DNA of 64,000 nt from DTCV01 sp964641155 (GCA_964641155.1 CAZXJO010000003.1:1-64000), one strand, 5' to 3'; counted from the first letter of the stretch, positions 8,879 to 18,425 are shown. Numbers and translations are program-made. The notes: generated from the sequence alone by a model not told the origin.

Positions 8879-8919
8879 ATAAATCTTTTTCTTAAAGCTG
8901 TATTTGGTTGCAGATCGCC

Positions 8920-10131
8920 ATGAAACCAGATAATTACCCCTTGAAAGGTATCATTGTTACGGACTTAACATCGGCAATGGCTGGCCCGTTCGCTACAATG
9001 ATTTTAGCAGATCTGGGTGCGGAGGTGATTAAGGTCGAACCCCCGTCAGGAGACCACGCCAGGGATTGGGGACCTCCGTTCTATGCGGAAAAGTACAGCG
9101 CCTATTTCGCATCAGTTAATAGGGGGAAGAAGAGCATCGTTGTCGATCTTAGAAGTGATGAAGGGAAAGAAATAATCTACAAATTGGCCGGCAAATCACA
9201 CATCTTCATGGAGTCTTTCAGGCCCGGAGTAACGGCTAGGCTTAAGATAGATTACGGTACGTTATCTAAAATCAACCCCAAAATCATATATTGCTCGATC
9301 TCCGGCTACGGCCAGTACGGCCCATACAGGGACCTACCCGGGTATGATTTAATTGCTTTAGCCATGAGTGGCTTAATGGATTTAACGGGCGAGCCGGATA
9401 GGCCCCCAGTTAAGTTCGCAGTACCTATAGCTGATATCATCACAGGCATGTACTCAGTAATAGCCATACTGTCAGCCCTATACCAGGGAGTAGGAACCCA
9501 TATAGATCTATCATTGCTGGATAGTTCGATATCCCTACTGACGCACCAAGCCGGGTACTACTTCTCATTGGGTAAGGATCCGCAGCGTATGGGTAGTGCC
9601 CACCCGAATATAGCTCCATATCAGGCATTCAAGGCTAAGGACGGTTACTTCATAGTTGCTGTAGGAAATGATAGCCTCTGGAAAGACTTCTGCATATCTG
9701 TAGGTATGCCTGAACTAATAAATGACCCGAAGTTCTCAACAAACCATGAAAGAGTTAAGCATAGGGAAGAGCTCATCAAGATGCTTGAGGACGTATTTAT
9801 CAAAGAAGACGTCAATTACTGGGTAGATAGACTAAGGAAGGCTGGAATACCGGTGGCCCCAGTAAATAGGGTTAGCCAGGCCTTAAACGACCCCCACGTC
9901 ATATCCAGGGAAATGGTTAAAGACGTGCAACATAAAGTGTTGGGGTCTATAAAAATGATATCTTCTCCCATCAAGTTCTTAAGCGGTGATATCAGCGTCG
10001 GAAAATATGAGCCACCACCGCGGTTGGGAGAACATACTGTCGAAGTACTTAAGGGGTTAGGCTACGCGGACGAGGAAGTCAGGAAATTAATTCAAAAGGG
10101 GGTTGTCTCAGCCGTTCTCGAACCATCGTAA
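8920..10131 (+). CDS. Class III (CaiB/BaiF) CoA-transferase
   Basis: About 403 residues. CoA-transferase family III features: LKGIIVTDLTSAMAGPFAT near the N-terminus, LADLGAEVIKVEPPSGD, NRGKKSIVVDL, FRPGVTARL, and PGYDLIALAMSGLM, whose Asp (residue 143 from this start) is the family's catalytic carboxylate that forms the acyl anhydride. It moves CoA between carboxylic acids such as formate/oxalate, carnitine or succinate types; the specific pair cannot be told. ATG 8920 is 26 bases from a CTTAAAG box and gives the family's usual N-terminus; TTG 8908 is possible. It fits the carboxylate transport theme of the window. Confidence 0.9.
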   Translation: MKPDNYPLKGIIVTDLTSAMAGPFATMILADLGAEVIKVEPPSGDHARDWGPPFYAEKYSAYFASVNRGKKSIVVDLRSDEGKEIIYKLAGKSHIFMESFRPGVTARLKIDYGTLSKINPKIIYCSISGYGQYGPYRDLPGYDLIALAMSGLMDLTGEPDRPPVKFAVPIADIITGMYSVIAILSALYQGVGTHIDLSLLDSSISLLTHQAGYYFSLGKDPQRMGSAHPNIAPYQAFKAKDGYFIVAVGNDSLWKDFCISVGMPELINDPKFSTNHERVKHREELIKMLEDVFIKEDVNYWVDRLRKAGIPVAPVNRVSQALNDPHVISREMVKDVQHKVLGSIKMISSPIKFLSGDISVGKYEPPPRLGEHTVEVLKGLGYADEEVRKLIQKGVVSAVLEPS

Positions 10132-10268
10132 CCAGGTCACTCACCAACACAGCCCTCAACGGGTTAGGGACACCCGCGGATACCCAGAAAGCGAGGGGAT
10201 GCTTGCCGAAGAGCGGGTACCCTGAGCATACATTCAAAGTATTTAATATTTTGGGATTTTACTGATTA

Positions 10269-10517
10269 GTGGATGTGAACATGTCGGGGGTCAAGGTAAT
10301 TGATGTCAGATATAGAGAACCCGGATGCACTAGCCACCCTGTGATCTTGTTAAATGATTTTATGAAAAACTTAAAGGAGCCCAAAGCTCTAATAAGATTT
10401 AACACCGAAGACATACCTATTAAGGCACTTGAACTTCTTATAGAGAGGTACGGATATAGGATTTCCGCAAAAAGAGAAGAACTAGGCTACACAGAGGTAC
10501 TGATATCGAAGATGTAA
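10269..10517 (+). CDS. Small TusA/SirA-like protein
   Basis: 82 residues. The predicted order β-strand (VKVIDVRY), a Cys (EPGCTSHP, about residue 19), helix, β-strand (ALIRFNT), helix (KALELLIERYG), β-strand (TEVLIS) matches the TusA/SirA sulfur-carrier fold. The Cys occupies the place of the CPxP Cys, but the proline after it is replaced (C-T-S-H-P). A sulfur-transfer role is an inference. The start GTG 10269 is about 26 bases after an ATTTAATATT box; GTG 10275 and ATG 10281 are alternatives. Confidence 0.6.
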   Translation: MDVNMSGVKVIDVRYREPGCTSHPVILLNDFMKNLKEPKALIRFNTEDIPIKALELLIERYGYRISAKREELGYTEVLISKM

Positions 10518-10636
10518 GGATGATTAACTGCCCATTAGTTAGTCGTAAGTCTATGTAGTAGGTTTTAGGGGCCTTGAAATAAATTTAAATAAATTTGTTC
10601 CCGATGCCTACCCATAGTTTATTAATAGGATAGGTG

Positions 10637-10939
10637 TCAAATTGATTTGCTCTCCTCGACCATCGATTTTTGAGCTTCGGATTCCGATTTCTTGAGCTCC
10701 TCCTCTATTTCCTTCTCGATCTCTTCTATAGGTTTCGGCGGAGGAGTCGTAGCTAACGTATATCCGATCCACGCTAGTATACCGAATACCCCAGCCACAG
10801 CTACAAAGCCTGTTAACTTGAGGATGAGGATGGCTAAATCACTTAGGAATACCAACCAGGCATAAATGATGATGACCGCGATAGATACAGCCACCATTCC
10901 AACTCCAAGAACCTGATCTCTGCTCAACGACGTCCCCAA
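10637..10939 (-). CDS. Small two-TM membrane protein, acidic tail
   Basis: 100 residues: two hydrophobic segments (about 9-33 and 37-62), then PPPKPIEEIEKEIEEELKK and a charged Ser/Glu-rich tail that is probably cytoplasmic and helical. I do not recognise a characterised family. The TTG start at 10939 lies 23 bases from the TTAAATATTT box that also faces the divergent HAD gene at 10995. Confidence 0.65.
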   Translation of the reverse strand: MGTSLSRDQVLGVGMVAVSIAVIIIYAWLVFLSDLAILILKLTGFVAVAGVFGILAWIGYTLATTPPPKPIEEIEKEIEEELKKSESEAQKSMVEESKSI

Positions 10940-10956
10940 AACATTATACAGGCGCC

Positions 10957-10967
10957 AAATATTTAAG
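10957..10967. promoter_or_regulatory. Shared TATA-like box between divergent genes
   Basis: AAATATTTAA and its complement centre near 10962, 23 bases from the minus-strand start at 10939 and 33 bases from the plus-strand start at 10995. No second A/T-rich box is visible between the two genes. Confidence 0.45.
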
Positions 10968-10994
10968 CTTAATTCATGTCTAGGTAACCGGGAA

Positions 10995-11489
10995 ATGTAT
11001 TACGTTGCTTTCGACGTAGACGGGGTCTTACTGGACGTAAGCGAAAGGCTTAGGGTAGCTGAGGAGCTATCCAAACACCGCGGTAACTTCTGGGACATCT
11101 TTTTTGATGAGGAATTGCTCCACTTAGATAAGCCCCGGGAGGCGGTGAGGGATTTAATCAGGTCTCGGGCAGCAAGGTACGGACTAATTGTAATAACCGG
11201 GAGGCCGAGAAGATTATACCATATTACGTTGAACCAGTTAATGACTTACTACGATGTCAGGCCCGTCAGGACTTACATGAGGGGAAATTTCAGCCGCAAA
11301 CCTCCCAACATCCTCAAATTAGAGCTCATTGAAGAGGCGTTAAGTGATGGGTTCCAGATAGTTGAGTACCATGACGATGATGAGGAGGTATTAAGAAGTA
11401 TTAAGAACGTATATCCGAATATACGCCTGTACCTCCATGAGGGGGACTCGTACAGGGTCTACTGGGAGGGAACGTCATCAGAGACCTAA
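10995..11489 (+). CDS. HAD-superfamily hydrolase, small
   Basis: 164 residues. HAD motif I is FDVDGVLLDV (nucleophile Asp7, Asp9), motif II is VITGRPRR, and the C-terminal acidic motif is EYHDDDEEV. There is a Lys-containing KPPNILK region between them. The cap domain is small. It is probably a phosphatase acting on a small phosphorylated metabolite; substrate unknown. Its last 12 bases overlap the convergent HD-domain gene. Confidence 0.8.
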   Translation: MYYVAFDVDGVLLDVSERLRVAEELSKHRGNFWDIFFDEELLHLDKPREAVRDLIRSRAARYGLIVITGRPRRLYHITLNQLMTYYDVRPVRTYMRGNFSRKPPNILKLELIEEALSDGFQIVEYHDDDEEVLRSIKNVYPNIRLYLHEGDSYRVYWEGTSSET

Positions 11490-12119
11490 TTCTCCATGAA
11501 TACACTTCAAGGCGTCCAATGATAGAGTGAGGAACTCCTCTAAACTTAGCCCTAATTTCTCACATAACAATATCCTATTCCTATCAACGCCCCTAGCGAA
11601 GTCTTTTTGTTTGAACTTCTTAAGCAACGACTCAACCCGCACTTCCTCCAACCTCTTATTCGGCATAACCAACGCGGTAGCGATTATTAATCCGGCTACC
11701 TGGTCAGCTGCTTTGAGGGCGTAGGATAGTGCTGACTCCGAGCTGAAGCCTGTAAGTTCGTTATGCGAGGCTATAGCCTCTAAAGCCTCCTTCGGAAGCA
11801 CATCCTTCAATATTTCAATGCTGAGCAAACCATGCCTGTTTAAGTCCTTACCAACCAACTCGTAATCCACATCATGAAGTAAACCCACGGCACCCCATAA
11901 GTCCTCATTCTCACCCAACCTGCGAGCTAGGGACCTCATAACCGCCTCAACGGCTATGCAGTGCTTTAAATTTCTATCATTGAGGAGGTACTTACTCAAC
12001 AGTTCGAGAGTCTCCTGCCTACTCATCATTTCGCAACCCCGTGAGTAGATGTGGAAGTAGGTTAAATTTTTGAGAGTGTAACGTGTCGATGTAGCTAACC
12101 GTACTTCCCGCAATTCCAC
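11478..12119 (-). CDS. HD-domain phosphohydrolase
   Basis: 213 residues. The HD motif is GLLHDVDYEL (metal-binding His-Asp), preceded by KHCIAVEAVM with the first His and followed by NRHGLLSIEIL, ASHNELTG and ALKAADQVAGL. This is the compact archaeal/bacterial HD hydrolase type that cleaves phosphomonoesters or nucleotides; substrate unknown. GTG 12119 is 26 bases from a TTTTTAAG-type box; however the family usually begins near MMSRQETLELL, so ATG 12029 is a real alternative. Confidence 0.82.
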   Translation of the reverse strand: MELREVRLATSTRYTLKNLTYFHIYSRGCEMMSRQETLELLSKYLLNDRNLKHCIAVEAVMRSLARRLGENEDLWGAVGLLHDVDYELVGKDLNRHGLLSIEILKDVLPKEALEAIASHNELTGFSSESALSYALKAADQVAGLIIATALVMPNKRLEEVRVESLLKKFKQKDFARGVDRNRILLCEKLGLSLEEFLTLSLDALKCIHGELGL

Positions 12120-12138
12120 GGAGCGCAGTATATCACTC

Positions 12139-12148
12139 AGGTTTTTAA
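12139..12148. promoter_or_regulatory. Shared TATA-like box between divergent leaderless genes
   Basis: TTTTTAAGT (plus) / ACTTAAAAA (minus), centred near 12145. It lies 26 bases from the minus-strand GTG at 12119 and 28 bases from the plus-strand GTG at 12173, the normal TATA-to-start distance in both directions. Confidence 0.5.
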
Positions 12149-12172
12149 GTTGTATAATGTGTGATGTTCTAG

Positions 12173-12919
12173 GTGGGCAGACTGCTCAAGATTAAGCGGG
12201 TAAGTTCGTTTGATGCTAGTGGGAAATCTCTAATCGTAGGCCTACCGGGCATGGGCGGTGTCGCATACACGGTAGCCAACCACATCATAGCATCCACTCC
12301 ATCCAAGATAGTTGCTGAACTCTACACGTACAGCTACCCCCCACAGGTCAGCGTTAATAACGGGAAGACATCTTTGTTCAAGGCCTTCCTATACGATACC
12401 CCTTTAGGCCTGGTGATGACGGCTAATGCGCAACCAGCAACACCTGAGGCTCAGAACGAGTTCTGCGACCGCGTTCTAGAATTCCTCTACAGCAAAGGCT
12501 TGAGTAAGATAATAGCCACCGCAGCATACGTTGTGAGTTACGTAGATAGTAAAAGAAACGTATACGTGACTGGAAATGATGAAAGACTAATTAATGAGTT
12601 CATAAAGCTGGACGCACGACCCCTAAAGAGCGGTGTTGTTTCAGGGATCAACGGAGCTATAGCTGGTTGGGCATCCTACTACGACCTACCTGCGGTCGTG
12701 TTACTTTCTGAGACATGGGAACCTATAGTGCAGGTTGATGAATTTGACTACAGGGCAGCCAAGCACTTACTAATCATCATAGGCAGATATTTAAACCATG
12801 AAATTGATGTTAGGACATTTGACTCAATGGCGGATTATGTTGAGGGCAAAGTTATGGAGATGATCACGAGATCGTTAAAGCAGTTCGAAGATAAGAAGGT
12901 CACGAAAGACGTAATGTAG
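12173..12919 (+). CDS. PAC2-family protein
   Basis: 248 residues of the archaeal PAC2 (proteasome assembly chaperone 2-like) family: SLIVGLPGMGGVAYTVANHII at the N-terminus, SYPPQVSV, TANAQPATPEAQNEFCDRVLEF, and VVSGINGAIAGWASYYDLPAVVLLSET. Archaeal members are of uncertain function; the eukaryotic relative helps assemble the proteasome. GTG start, leaderless by its TATA spacing. The HAD gene follows by 10 bases and is probably cotranscribed. Confidence 0.85.
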   Translation: MGRLLKIKRVSSFDASGKSLIVGLPGMGGVAYTVANHIIASTPSKIVAELYTYSYPPQVSVNNGKTSLFKAFLYDTPLGLVMTANAQPATPEAQNEFCDRVLEFLYSKGLSKIIATAAYVVSYVDSKRNVYVTGNDERLINEFIKLDARPLKSGVVSGINGAIAGWASYYDLPAVVLLSETWEPIVQVDEFDYRAAKHLLIIIGRYLNHEIDVRTFDSMADYVEGKVMEMITRSLKQFEDKKVTKDVM

Positions 12920-12929
12920 GGTTTTAGAA

Positions 12930-13574
12930 TTGGTAATCAAAGCGGTCATATTCGACTTAGATGGCACCTTAATAGACAGTAATGAGGCCCACGCTATTGC
13001 ATGGGTCGAAGCATATAGGTTAGCCGGTTATGGCGAGGTACCGGTGGAGGAAGTGCGTAAGAACATTGGCGCTAGGGGGGATTTAATAACTGAGAGGGTT
13101 CTTGGGAAAGAAGCGGTTAAGGATTACCGGAGGATAAGGTCGTTTAAGGATAGAGTCTTCCTAAAGATGCTGAGAGATGGTAGGATATCCATCTTCCCCG
13201 AGGTTTATGATTTGCTCCCGATCTTAAAGCAACGTGGGATTAAGCTGGCCGTCGCGACCTCAACCTCACTGCCCTTACTCATAATGATGCTGGAGTTCTT
13301 CAAAATAATTCATCACTTCGATGCTTTAGTCGCGGGTGAGGAAGTGCAGAGGAGTAAACCGGAACCAGACCTCTACCTAGAAGCAATGAAGCGTGTTGAG
13401 GTGACACCTAAGGAAACCTTAATCGTAGGTGATACCGAATTCGACATCATACCGGCTAAAACCTTAGGAGCGGTCTCGGTGTATGTCAGACGCCCTGGAA
13501 ATACCGTGACACTTAGGGTTAGACCGGACTACGTGGTTGACGACCTGATGGAATTAACTAAAATAATTTTGTAA
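12930..13574 (+). CDS. HAD-superfamily phosphatase (phosphoglycolate phosphatase-like)
   Basis: 214 residues. Motif I is VIFDLDGTLIDSNEAHAIAW (nucleophile Asp9), motif II is LAVATSTS, motif III Lys is in EVQRSKPEPDLYLEA, and motif IV is LIVGDTEFDI. An α-helical C1 cap lies between motifs I and II. This is the phosphoglycolate phosphatase/β-phosphoglucomutase subgroup; the exact substrate is not evident. TTG start at 12930, close behind the PAC2 gene. Convergent with the ABC permease. Confidence 0.88.
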   Translation: MVIKAVIFDLDGTLIDSNEAHAIAWVEAYRLAGYGEVPVEEVRKNIGARGDLITERVLGKEAVKDYRRIRSFKDRVFLKMLRDGRISIFPEVYDLLPILKQRGIKLAVATSTSLPLLIMMLEFFKIIHHFDALVAGEEVQRSKPEPDLYLEAMKRVEVTPKETLIVGDTEFDIIPAKTLGAVSVYVRRPGNTVTLRVRPDYVVDDLMELTKIIL

Positions 13575-13585
13575 GGAATAGATAA

Positions 13586-14794
13586 TCACTCGTATCTTAG
13601 TGCTTCAACAGGGTTAAGCCTAGCCGCCTTCCATGAGGGATATACCGAGGCAACCGCCGTTGTGGACAGCGAAAGCAGAAGTGCTATGAATGTGTAGTGG
13701 TGGCTGAGCACTGGTTCATAGCTTGCGAATACAGATGCGGAAGGATTACCAGGGCCTCCGACCCCCATGCTGACTGGGAACACGTAGGTTAGGGCATAAG
13801 ATAACACCACACCTAATCCAAGCCCTAACAACCCACCTACTACCCCAACCAGCATTCCTTGAGTCAAATAAAGGGATAGGACCTCCGAATCCTTCATACC
13901 CAAAGCCTTTACCAACCCGATCTCCCTAATCCTCTCAAGAACTGAGATCATCATGATGTTGAATGTTCCTAAACCGGCCGCTATGAAAGAAGTGCTAGCG
14001 ATGCTGACTAGCAGTAAGTTTATCTGATTTAAAATTGTTGTAAATGTGTTTATGACTGACTGAACCGTCATCACCCTAGCACGTGTACCTAACAATATCC
14101 TGATGTTATCCGCCACCTCACTAACTGCGCCGACCTCCGATGCCTTAACCATAACAGCCGTATACCCTTGACTCCCAGTGAACCTCGTGAAGAAGTCTAG
14201 GGGGACGTAAACGGTGTCATCCGGCGATGTTGTAACCAAGGAGGTACCGTAGTAATTGAGTACTCCTAAGACGTTTAGAACTATTGTCCTCGTCCCCACC
14301 CTCACAACTATGGCTTGACCCGCATCCACTAACTTCCTATTAGTTGTCCGGTCGTAAGCTACGTTATAACCGACGACTGCTACAGGGACTGGTGCGTCTG
14401 GAAATAAAGTGCCTTCAATTAAGTCAACGCCCCCTCCCAACAGTTCTTTTAGCTCGTATGACTTGACACCGACAACTGAGACCCTACTGTTCAGACCTTC
14501 TACATTACCGCTCAAACTCCTCATAGGTATGACAGCTGCGACGTTGGGTATTTCAGCGATCCTGTATACATCGACGTCGCTTAGGAGTCTCGCCCCGGCC
14601 GAAGTAACGATAATCGTGGAAGGCCCAAGCCTTTCAAAATTAGCTATAAAGCTAACGTACAGCCCTTGAGTGTGGGAGGATAGCGCTACTATGACCATGA
14701 CGCCCACAGCTACGGCTAGCACTGTGAGTACTGTCCTCAATCTTCTCTGAACCAACTGCTTCCAAGCAAGCCTAACCACGTCGTACGGTCTCAT
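13586..14794 (-). CDS. MacB/FtsX-type ABC transporter permease
   Basis: 402 residues. One N-terminal membrane segment (about 17-38), a large extracytoplasmic MacB-periplasmic-core-like domain (about 40-265), and three C-terminal segments of the FtsX domain; IREIGLVKALGMKDSEVLSLYL and the closing SWKAARLNPVEALRYE are family signatures. Such permeases do mechanotransmission or export rather than import. It is the last gene of a three-gene operon with the ATPase and the CARDB-type protein, sharing one base with the latter. Confidence 0.92.
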   Translation of the reverse strand: MRPYDVVRLAWKQLVQRRLRTVLTVLAVAVGVMVIVALSSHTQGLYVSFIANFERLGPSTIIVTSAGARLLSDVDVYRIAEIPNVAAVIPMRSLSGNVEGLNSRVSVVGVKSYELKELLGGGVDLIEGTLFPDAPVPVAVVGYNVAYDRTTNRKLVDAGQAIVVRVGTRTIVLNVLGVLNYYGTSLVTTSPDDTVYVPLDFFTRFTGSQGYTAVMVKASEVGAVSEVADNIRILLGTRARVMTVQSVINTFTTILNQINLLLVSIASTSFIAAGLGTFNIMMISVLERIREIGLVKALGMKDSEVLSLYLTQGMLVGVVGGLLGLGLGVVLSYALTYVFPVSMGVGGPGNPSASVFASYEPVLSHHYTFIALLLSLSTTAVASVYPSWKAARLNPVEALRYE

Positions 14795-17739
14795 TACCTA
14801 CCTCTCCTCATGAACTTCCATGCAACTACCCCTACAACAATAACGGCAACCGCAGCTACTAATACCGTAGTGAACGGTATTCCACCACCTCTGCCTGTGC
14901 TTACAGGTGATGTGTTTTGGGTCGCATTCGTAAGTACCCCAACCCTTATAACTAGCTCGAAAGTAACGTTCTGCGGGGTCCTCAAATTATCTAGGTATGA
15001 GATAACCACCGGCAACCTGATCATACGTTCAGACGTATTCATTAACTGCAGGGTTATTGTGGCAGCCGTAGTCGAACCCACATCTATGTTGCCTAAATAT
15101 ATCGTTCTCTCCTCAGTAACGCTCCTGATAGGTAGTCCTGACAGCATTGGAGTGACGAAGGTTGAGTATGCAGGAGTGACCCCCACATTAATTAATGTTA
15201 ACGACACCGAGAGCGTCTGACCAACGCTAACTGTTGTAGGCATGACCACGTAATCGATCACCCTTAAGTCAGCCCTGCCCCTCAGCAGTAGCGTGAAGAT
15301 CTTATCCTCACTTCTCAAAGTCCCTGAGCCCCTGTCCACATAAGTAAAACTCACTACCAGGTTCGAAGTATAAACATTCGTTAGCGGCACGTAGATGGGT
15401 ATGCGTAACGTAACTGAGTCACCAGGCCTCAGCTCAGCGATATAGCCGTCGTTAGCCCCAATGATGTTCAGGCCGGAACCCGTCGTTATCCTATAGGTTA
15501 TACCATCTATGACTTCATTACCTACGTTTCTTAAACTCATCGTAACGTTATTAATCGTGGCTATAAGTAATTCATTTGTATTTAGAGCAGCCTCCAACAC
15601 ACTTACCTGGGTTCTAGGCTCAACAGACACTGCCGTGGTGTAGGATTCGCTATAGAGCTGGTTAAGCACGTCGTAATACGTCATGGTGAAGGAAAGTATT
15701 GCCCCAGTGTACGATGAGATGTAACCAACCCTAAGACTGATGTTCAAGTTTTTGACCTCCCCCGGACCTATATCTCCTACAAAGTACTTGGACGCGTTCA
15801 ATAACGTAAGCACCGTTCCTTGAGGGTTTACAGTCAGTGTTAAGTCCTTGACCAAGTTATGCCCGGAGTTCTTAATTCTTACAAGCAGGGTAGCGGTACT
15901 GCTTGATTGAACTGTTGTTGGTGTTACGCTGACTTCTAACGCTGTCTTTACTGGGGCAACTTCGATGGCGTACACGTAGGTCGCAGTCCTTAAGACGCTT
16001 ACTGAATCTAAGTACTTAACGTTAAGAACTAACATGTAAGTCCCTGGTTTATTAGCTACTGTGTAGGGAACCTCAACAACCTGTTTTTCACCGGCCCTCA
16101 ACTTACCCACTATGATGTCCTTACTACCGCTTAACATTAACGGTGTCCCCTCCCATGATATCGAGACCGCGACGTTGCTCACATCCTCCATGCTTAACAG
16201 TGTAAGCATTAGCGAACCTGTTGACAAAGCCTCAAATCTTCTAGGCTCCATTTCTATTACTAATGCCCTATACGACTCCTGCGGCTTGATGGCCACGGCG
16301 TAATCTAATGTGTTACTGAAATAGTTGCCTGATGCATCGTTGTAGCTTAGTTGAAAACTTACTTTCACGTATGTCAACGACTCCACTGAGGGGGTCTTTA
16401 TTAAGAACTTAACTGGTAGCGAGCTCCCTGGGCTGATTGACTCTATCCTTGCCTGCAGTGGTGTGAGTAATATGATGCTTTGAGGGAGTATCGGCCGAAC
16501 AATCACGTTCTTCACCTGCACGTCACCAGCGTTACTTATGCTTAGCATTAACTCGGTCTCAACCCCGCCGGGTAATTCGTTATTGATCAGCTCAGCGCTG
16601 ATCGGTGAGTCACGTAACGCCCTCATAATTATCGGTAAATTGAATGACTTAGAGCCACTCATGCCGTACTCGTCGCCGTAGTCCACCTGCACAGTCAACG
16701 CGGAAATGGAATCTACGGAAGTTTGAATTGAACATAACTCCACCGGGATCGATATGCTTGCCCCGGGTTCTATGGAGTTAAACGTGTATAACGATACACC
16801 ACATAGCTGGAGAGGTTGCTGTGCAGCTAGCCTGACTATTAAATCCTTAGCTACCCCACCGTAGTTGGTCAGCGTCAGGTTAGTTATTAGTGATGAGCCG
16901 CTCTGAACCTCGTTTAAACCTATGAACGCGTTTAACACCGGCCTCTCATACTGATTTACGTAAACCATGTTCCTGAACGTTGACGTGTAGGACACGCCGA
17001 AAGGACCGTAGTATACTACGGAAGAGGTGATCGTTATGGTGGAGTTCGCCAGTGATGGGGGTATGAAGACCTCCACCGGTATATTTAACTCCGTTCCCGG
17101 AGGTAGTTTCCCCACCTCAATCTTGGAGGTATTTAAATATATTGAGGGTTGAGCAGATACTTCTAAACTTACATTGTTAGCTGTGGCTGTACCGTTATTG
17201 ACTAAGGAGAGCACTTGTACTCGCTGACCGGGAAATACTGACGTGTTATAGTTACGTAAACTTAGGTTAGGCCTACCTGCAACAGGTATCGTTATATGTA
17301 ACTCTTCGCTGTAAGTCCTGCTGTAGTAGAGGACCTCAACCACGTATTCTAAAACCAACTTAGCTGTGTAATGACCTAAGGCGGCGTCATCCCTAACCCT
17401 AACCTTAAACTGGAGCTCTAAGATGTTGCCTGCGGGTATTGAAGTTCCTCCGTATTTGATGTAGGTCATAACCCTTGATTCACCGTTAACAGATGTCAAC
17501 CCTTTAGTAAGTTCTAAGTGAGCTGTTAGCGATGATGACTGAATAGTGTTCTTAGTTCTTAAAACTACCGTGAGGGTGCCGATATCACCGGGACCCACCT
17601 CAGTTGGGGCTGCATATGTACCCCACATGACCGAAAGTACTTCGAACTTCTCGGTTTGAGCGCTTAAGTCCGTCGACTGAATCGCTTGCACAGCAAGTAG
17701 GGCGATTAAGGCGATCGTGGCCAGCTCATACCTCCTCAT
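14794..17739 (-). CDS. Large surface protein with CARDB-type Ig repeats
   Basis: 981 residues: signal peptide (about 1-23), then roughly seven β-rich repeats of CARDB/NPCBM-associated type, each with an L-x-N-x-G-x-x-x-A/V core (LVNNGTATANNVSLEV, LTNYGGVAKDLIVRL, ISNAGDVQVKNVIV, IKNSGHNLVKDLTL, LRNVGNEVIDGITY, LINVGVTPAYSTFV), and a single C-terminal membrane anchor (about 955-975) with a basic end. It stands outside the cell and probably takes the place of the MacA adaptor for the ABC exporter, or binds its cargo or the S-layer. It overlaps the ATPase gene by 4 bases. Function inferred from context. Confidence 0.85.
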   Translation of the reverse strand: MRRYELATIALIALLAVQAIQSTDLSAQTEKFEVLSVMWGTYAAPTEVGPGDIGTLTVVLRTKNTIQSSSLTAHLELTKGLTSVNGESRVMTYIKYGGTSIPAGNILELQFKVRVRDDAALGHYTAKLVLEYVVEVLYYSRTYSEELHITIPVAGRPNLSLRNYNTSVFPGQRVQVLSLVNNGTATANNVSLEVSAQPSIYLNTSKIEVGKLPPGTELNIPVEVFIPPSLANSTITITSSVVYYGPFGVSYTSTFRNMVYVNQYERPVLNAFIGLNEVQSGSSLITNLTLTNYGGVAKDLIVRLAAQQPLQLCGVSLYTFNSIEPGASISIPVELCSIQTSVDSISALTVQVDYGDEYGMSGSKSFNLPIIMRALRDSPISAELINNELPGGVETELMLSISNAGDVQVKNVIVRPILPQSIILLTPLQARIESISPGSSLPVKFLIKTPSVESLTYVKVSFQLSYNDASGNYFSNTLDYAVAIKPQESYRALVIEMEPRRFEALSTGSLMLTLLSMEDVSNVAVSISWEGTPLMLSGSKDIIVGKLRAGEKQVVEVPYTVANKPGTYMLVLNVKYLDSVSVLRTATYVYAIEVAPVKTALEVSVTPTTVQSSSTATLLVRIKNSGHNLVKDLTLTVNPQGTVLTLLNASKYFVGDIGPGEVKNLNISLRVGYISSYTGAILSFTMTYYDVLNQLYSESYTTAVSVEPRTQVSVLEAALNTNELLIATINNVTMSLRNVGNEVIDGITYRITTGSGLNIIGANDGYIAELRPGDSVTLRIPIYVPLTNVYTSNLVVSFTYVDRGSGTLRSEDKIFTLLLRGRADLRVIDYVVMPTTVSVGQTLSVSLTLINVGVTPAYSTFVTPMLSGLPIRSVTEERTIYLGNIDVGSTTAATITLQLMNTSERMIRLPVVISYLDNLRTPQNVTFELVIRVGVLTNATQNTSPVSTGRGGGIPFTTVLVAAVAVIVVGVVAWKFMRRGR

Positions 17740-18425
17740 CTGCTACTCACCTCTACCACGTTCCCATCCCTCATTTTAACGACTGTATCTGCGTAGTTAG
17801 TTAATTCTATGTTGTGGGTGACCATGAGGACTGTCTTACCGTGCTCGCAAACCAATTTTTTAAATGCTTCAACAACTGTTTGGGCGTTTTTAGAGTCTAA
17901 ATTACCTGTGGGTTCGTCAGCCAATATCAGTTCCGGGGAATTAACCAATGCCCTTGCAATCGCTACCCTTTGCTGTTCACCGCCGCTAAGCTCCGTAGGC
18001 CTCTTGAACTCCATGCCTCTGAGCCCTAACATATCTAGCATCTTGAATACCGAATCCTTCCTCACCTTAGGAGGTACACCCTTAATAACTAAAGGCAACT
18101 CCACGTTCTCAAACACTGTTAGGTAGTTAAGCAGGTTGTAGCTCTGAAACACAAAACCCACCTGGTTGTTCCTATAGTCAGCGAGTTTCTTACCATTGAG
18201 CTTGCTTATGTCCACCTTACCTACGATTACTGACCCACTAGTAGGTTTATCGAGACCTCCAATGATGTTGAGGAGGGTTGACTTCCCACTACCTGAAGGA
18301 CCAATAACTGCTGTGAAGACCCCACGCTTAACGCTTAAGTTAACCCCTCTTAAAGCAGGCCACTCAACCTTACCAGCCCTATACACCTTCCACACATCCT
18401 TTAGCACCACATAATCCTCATTCAC
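17736..18425 (-). CDS. ABC transporter ATPase (LolD/MacB type)
   Basis: 229 residues. Walker A is GPSGSGKST (42-50), the Q-loop is in GFVFQSYNLL, the signature is LSGGEQQRVAIARAL, Walker B is LILADEPTGNLDS, and the switch His is in MVTHNIELT. The TGNLDSK sequence is typical of the LolD/MacB/FtsE class. It powers the permease encoded two genes downstream. First gene of the operon. Confidence 0.95.
   Translation of the reverse strand: MNEDYVVLKDVWKVYRAGKVEWPALRGVNLSVKRGVFTAVIGPSGSGKSTLLNIIGGLDKPTSGSVIVGKVDISKLNGKKLADYRNNQVGFVFQSYNLLNYLTVFENVELPLVIKGVPPKVRKDSVFKMLDMLGLRGMEFKRPTELSGGEQQRVAIARALVNSPELILADEPTGNLDSKNAQTVVEAFKKLVCEHGKTVLMVTHNIELTNYADTVVKMRDGNVVEVSSR

Noticed and set aside
11527..11724. 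Plus-strand open frame opposite the HD-domain gene
   Set aside because: Fully inside the HD gene, no promoter or ribosome site, no family likeness.
14810..15220. Plus-strand open frame opposite the CARDB protein
   Set aside because: Lies wholly antisense to a well-supported coding gene and has the composition of a shadow frame.
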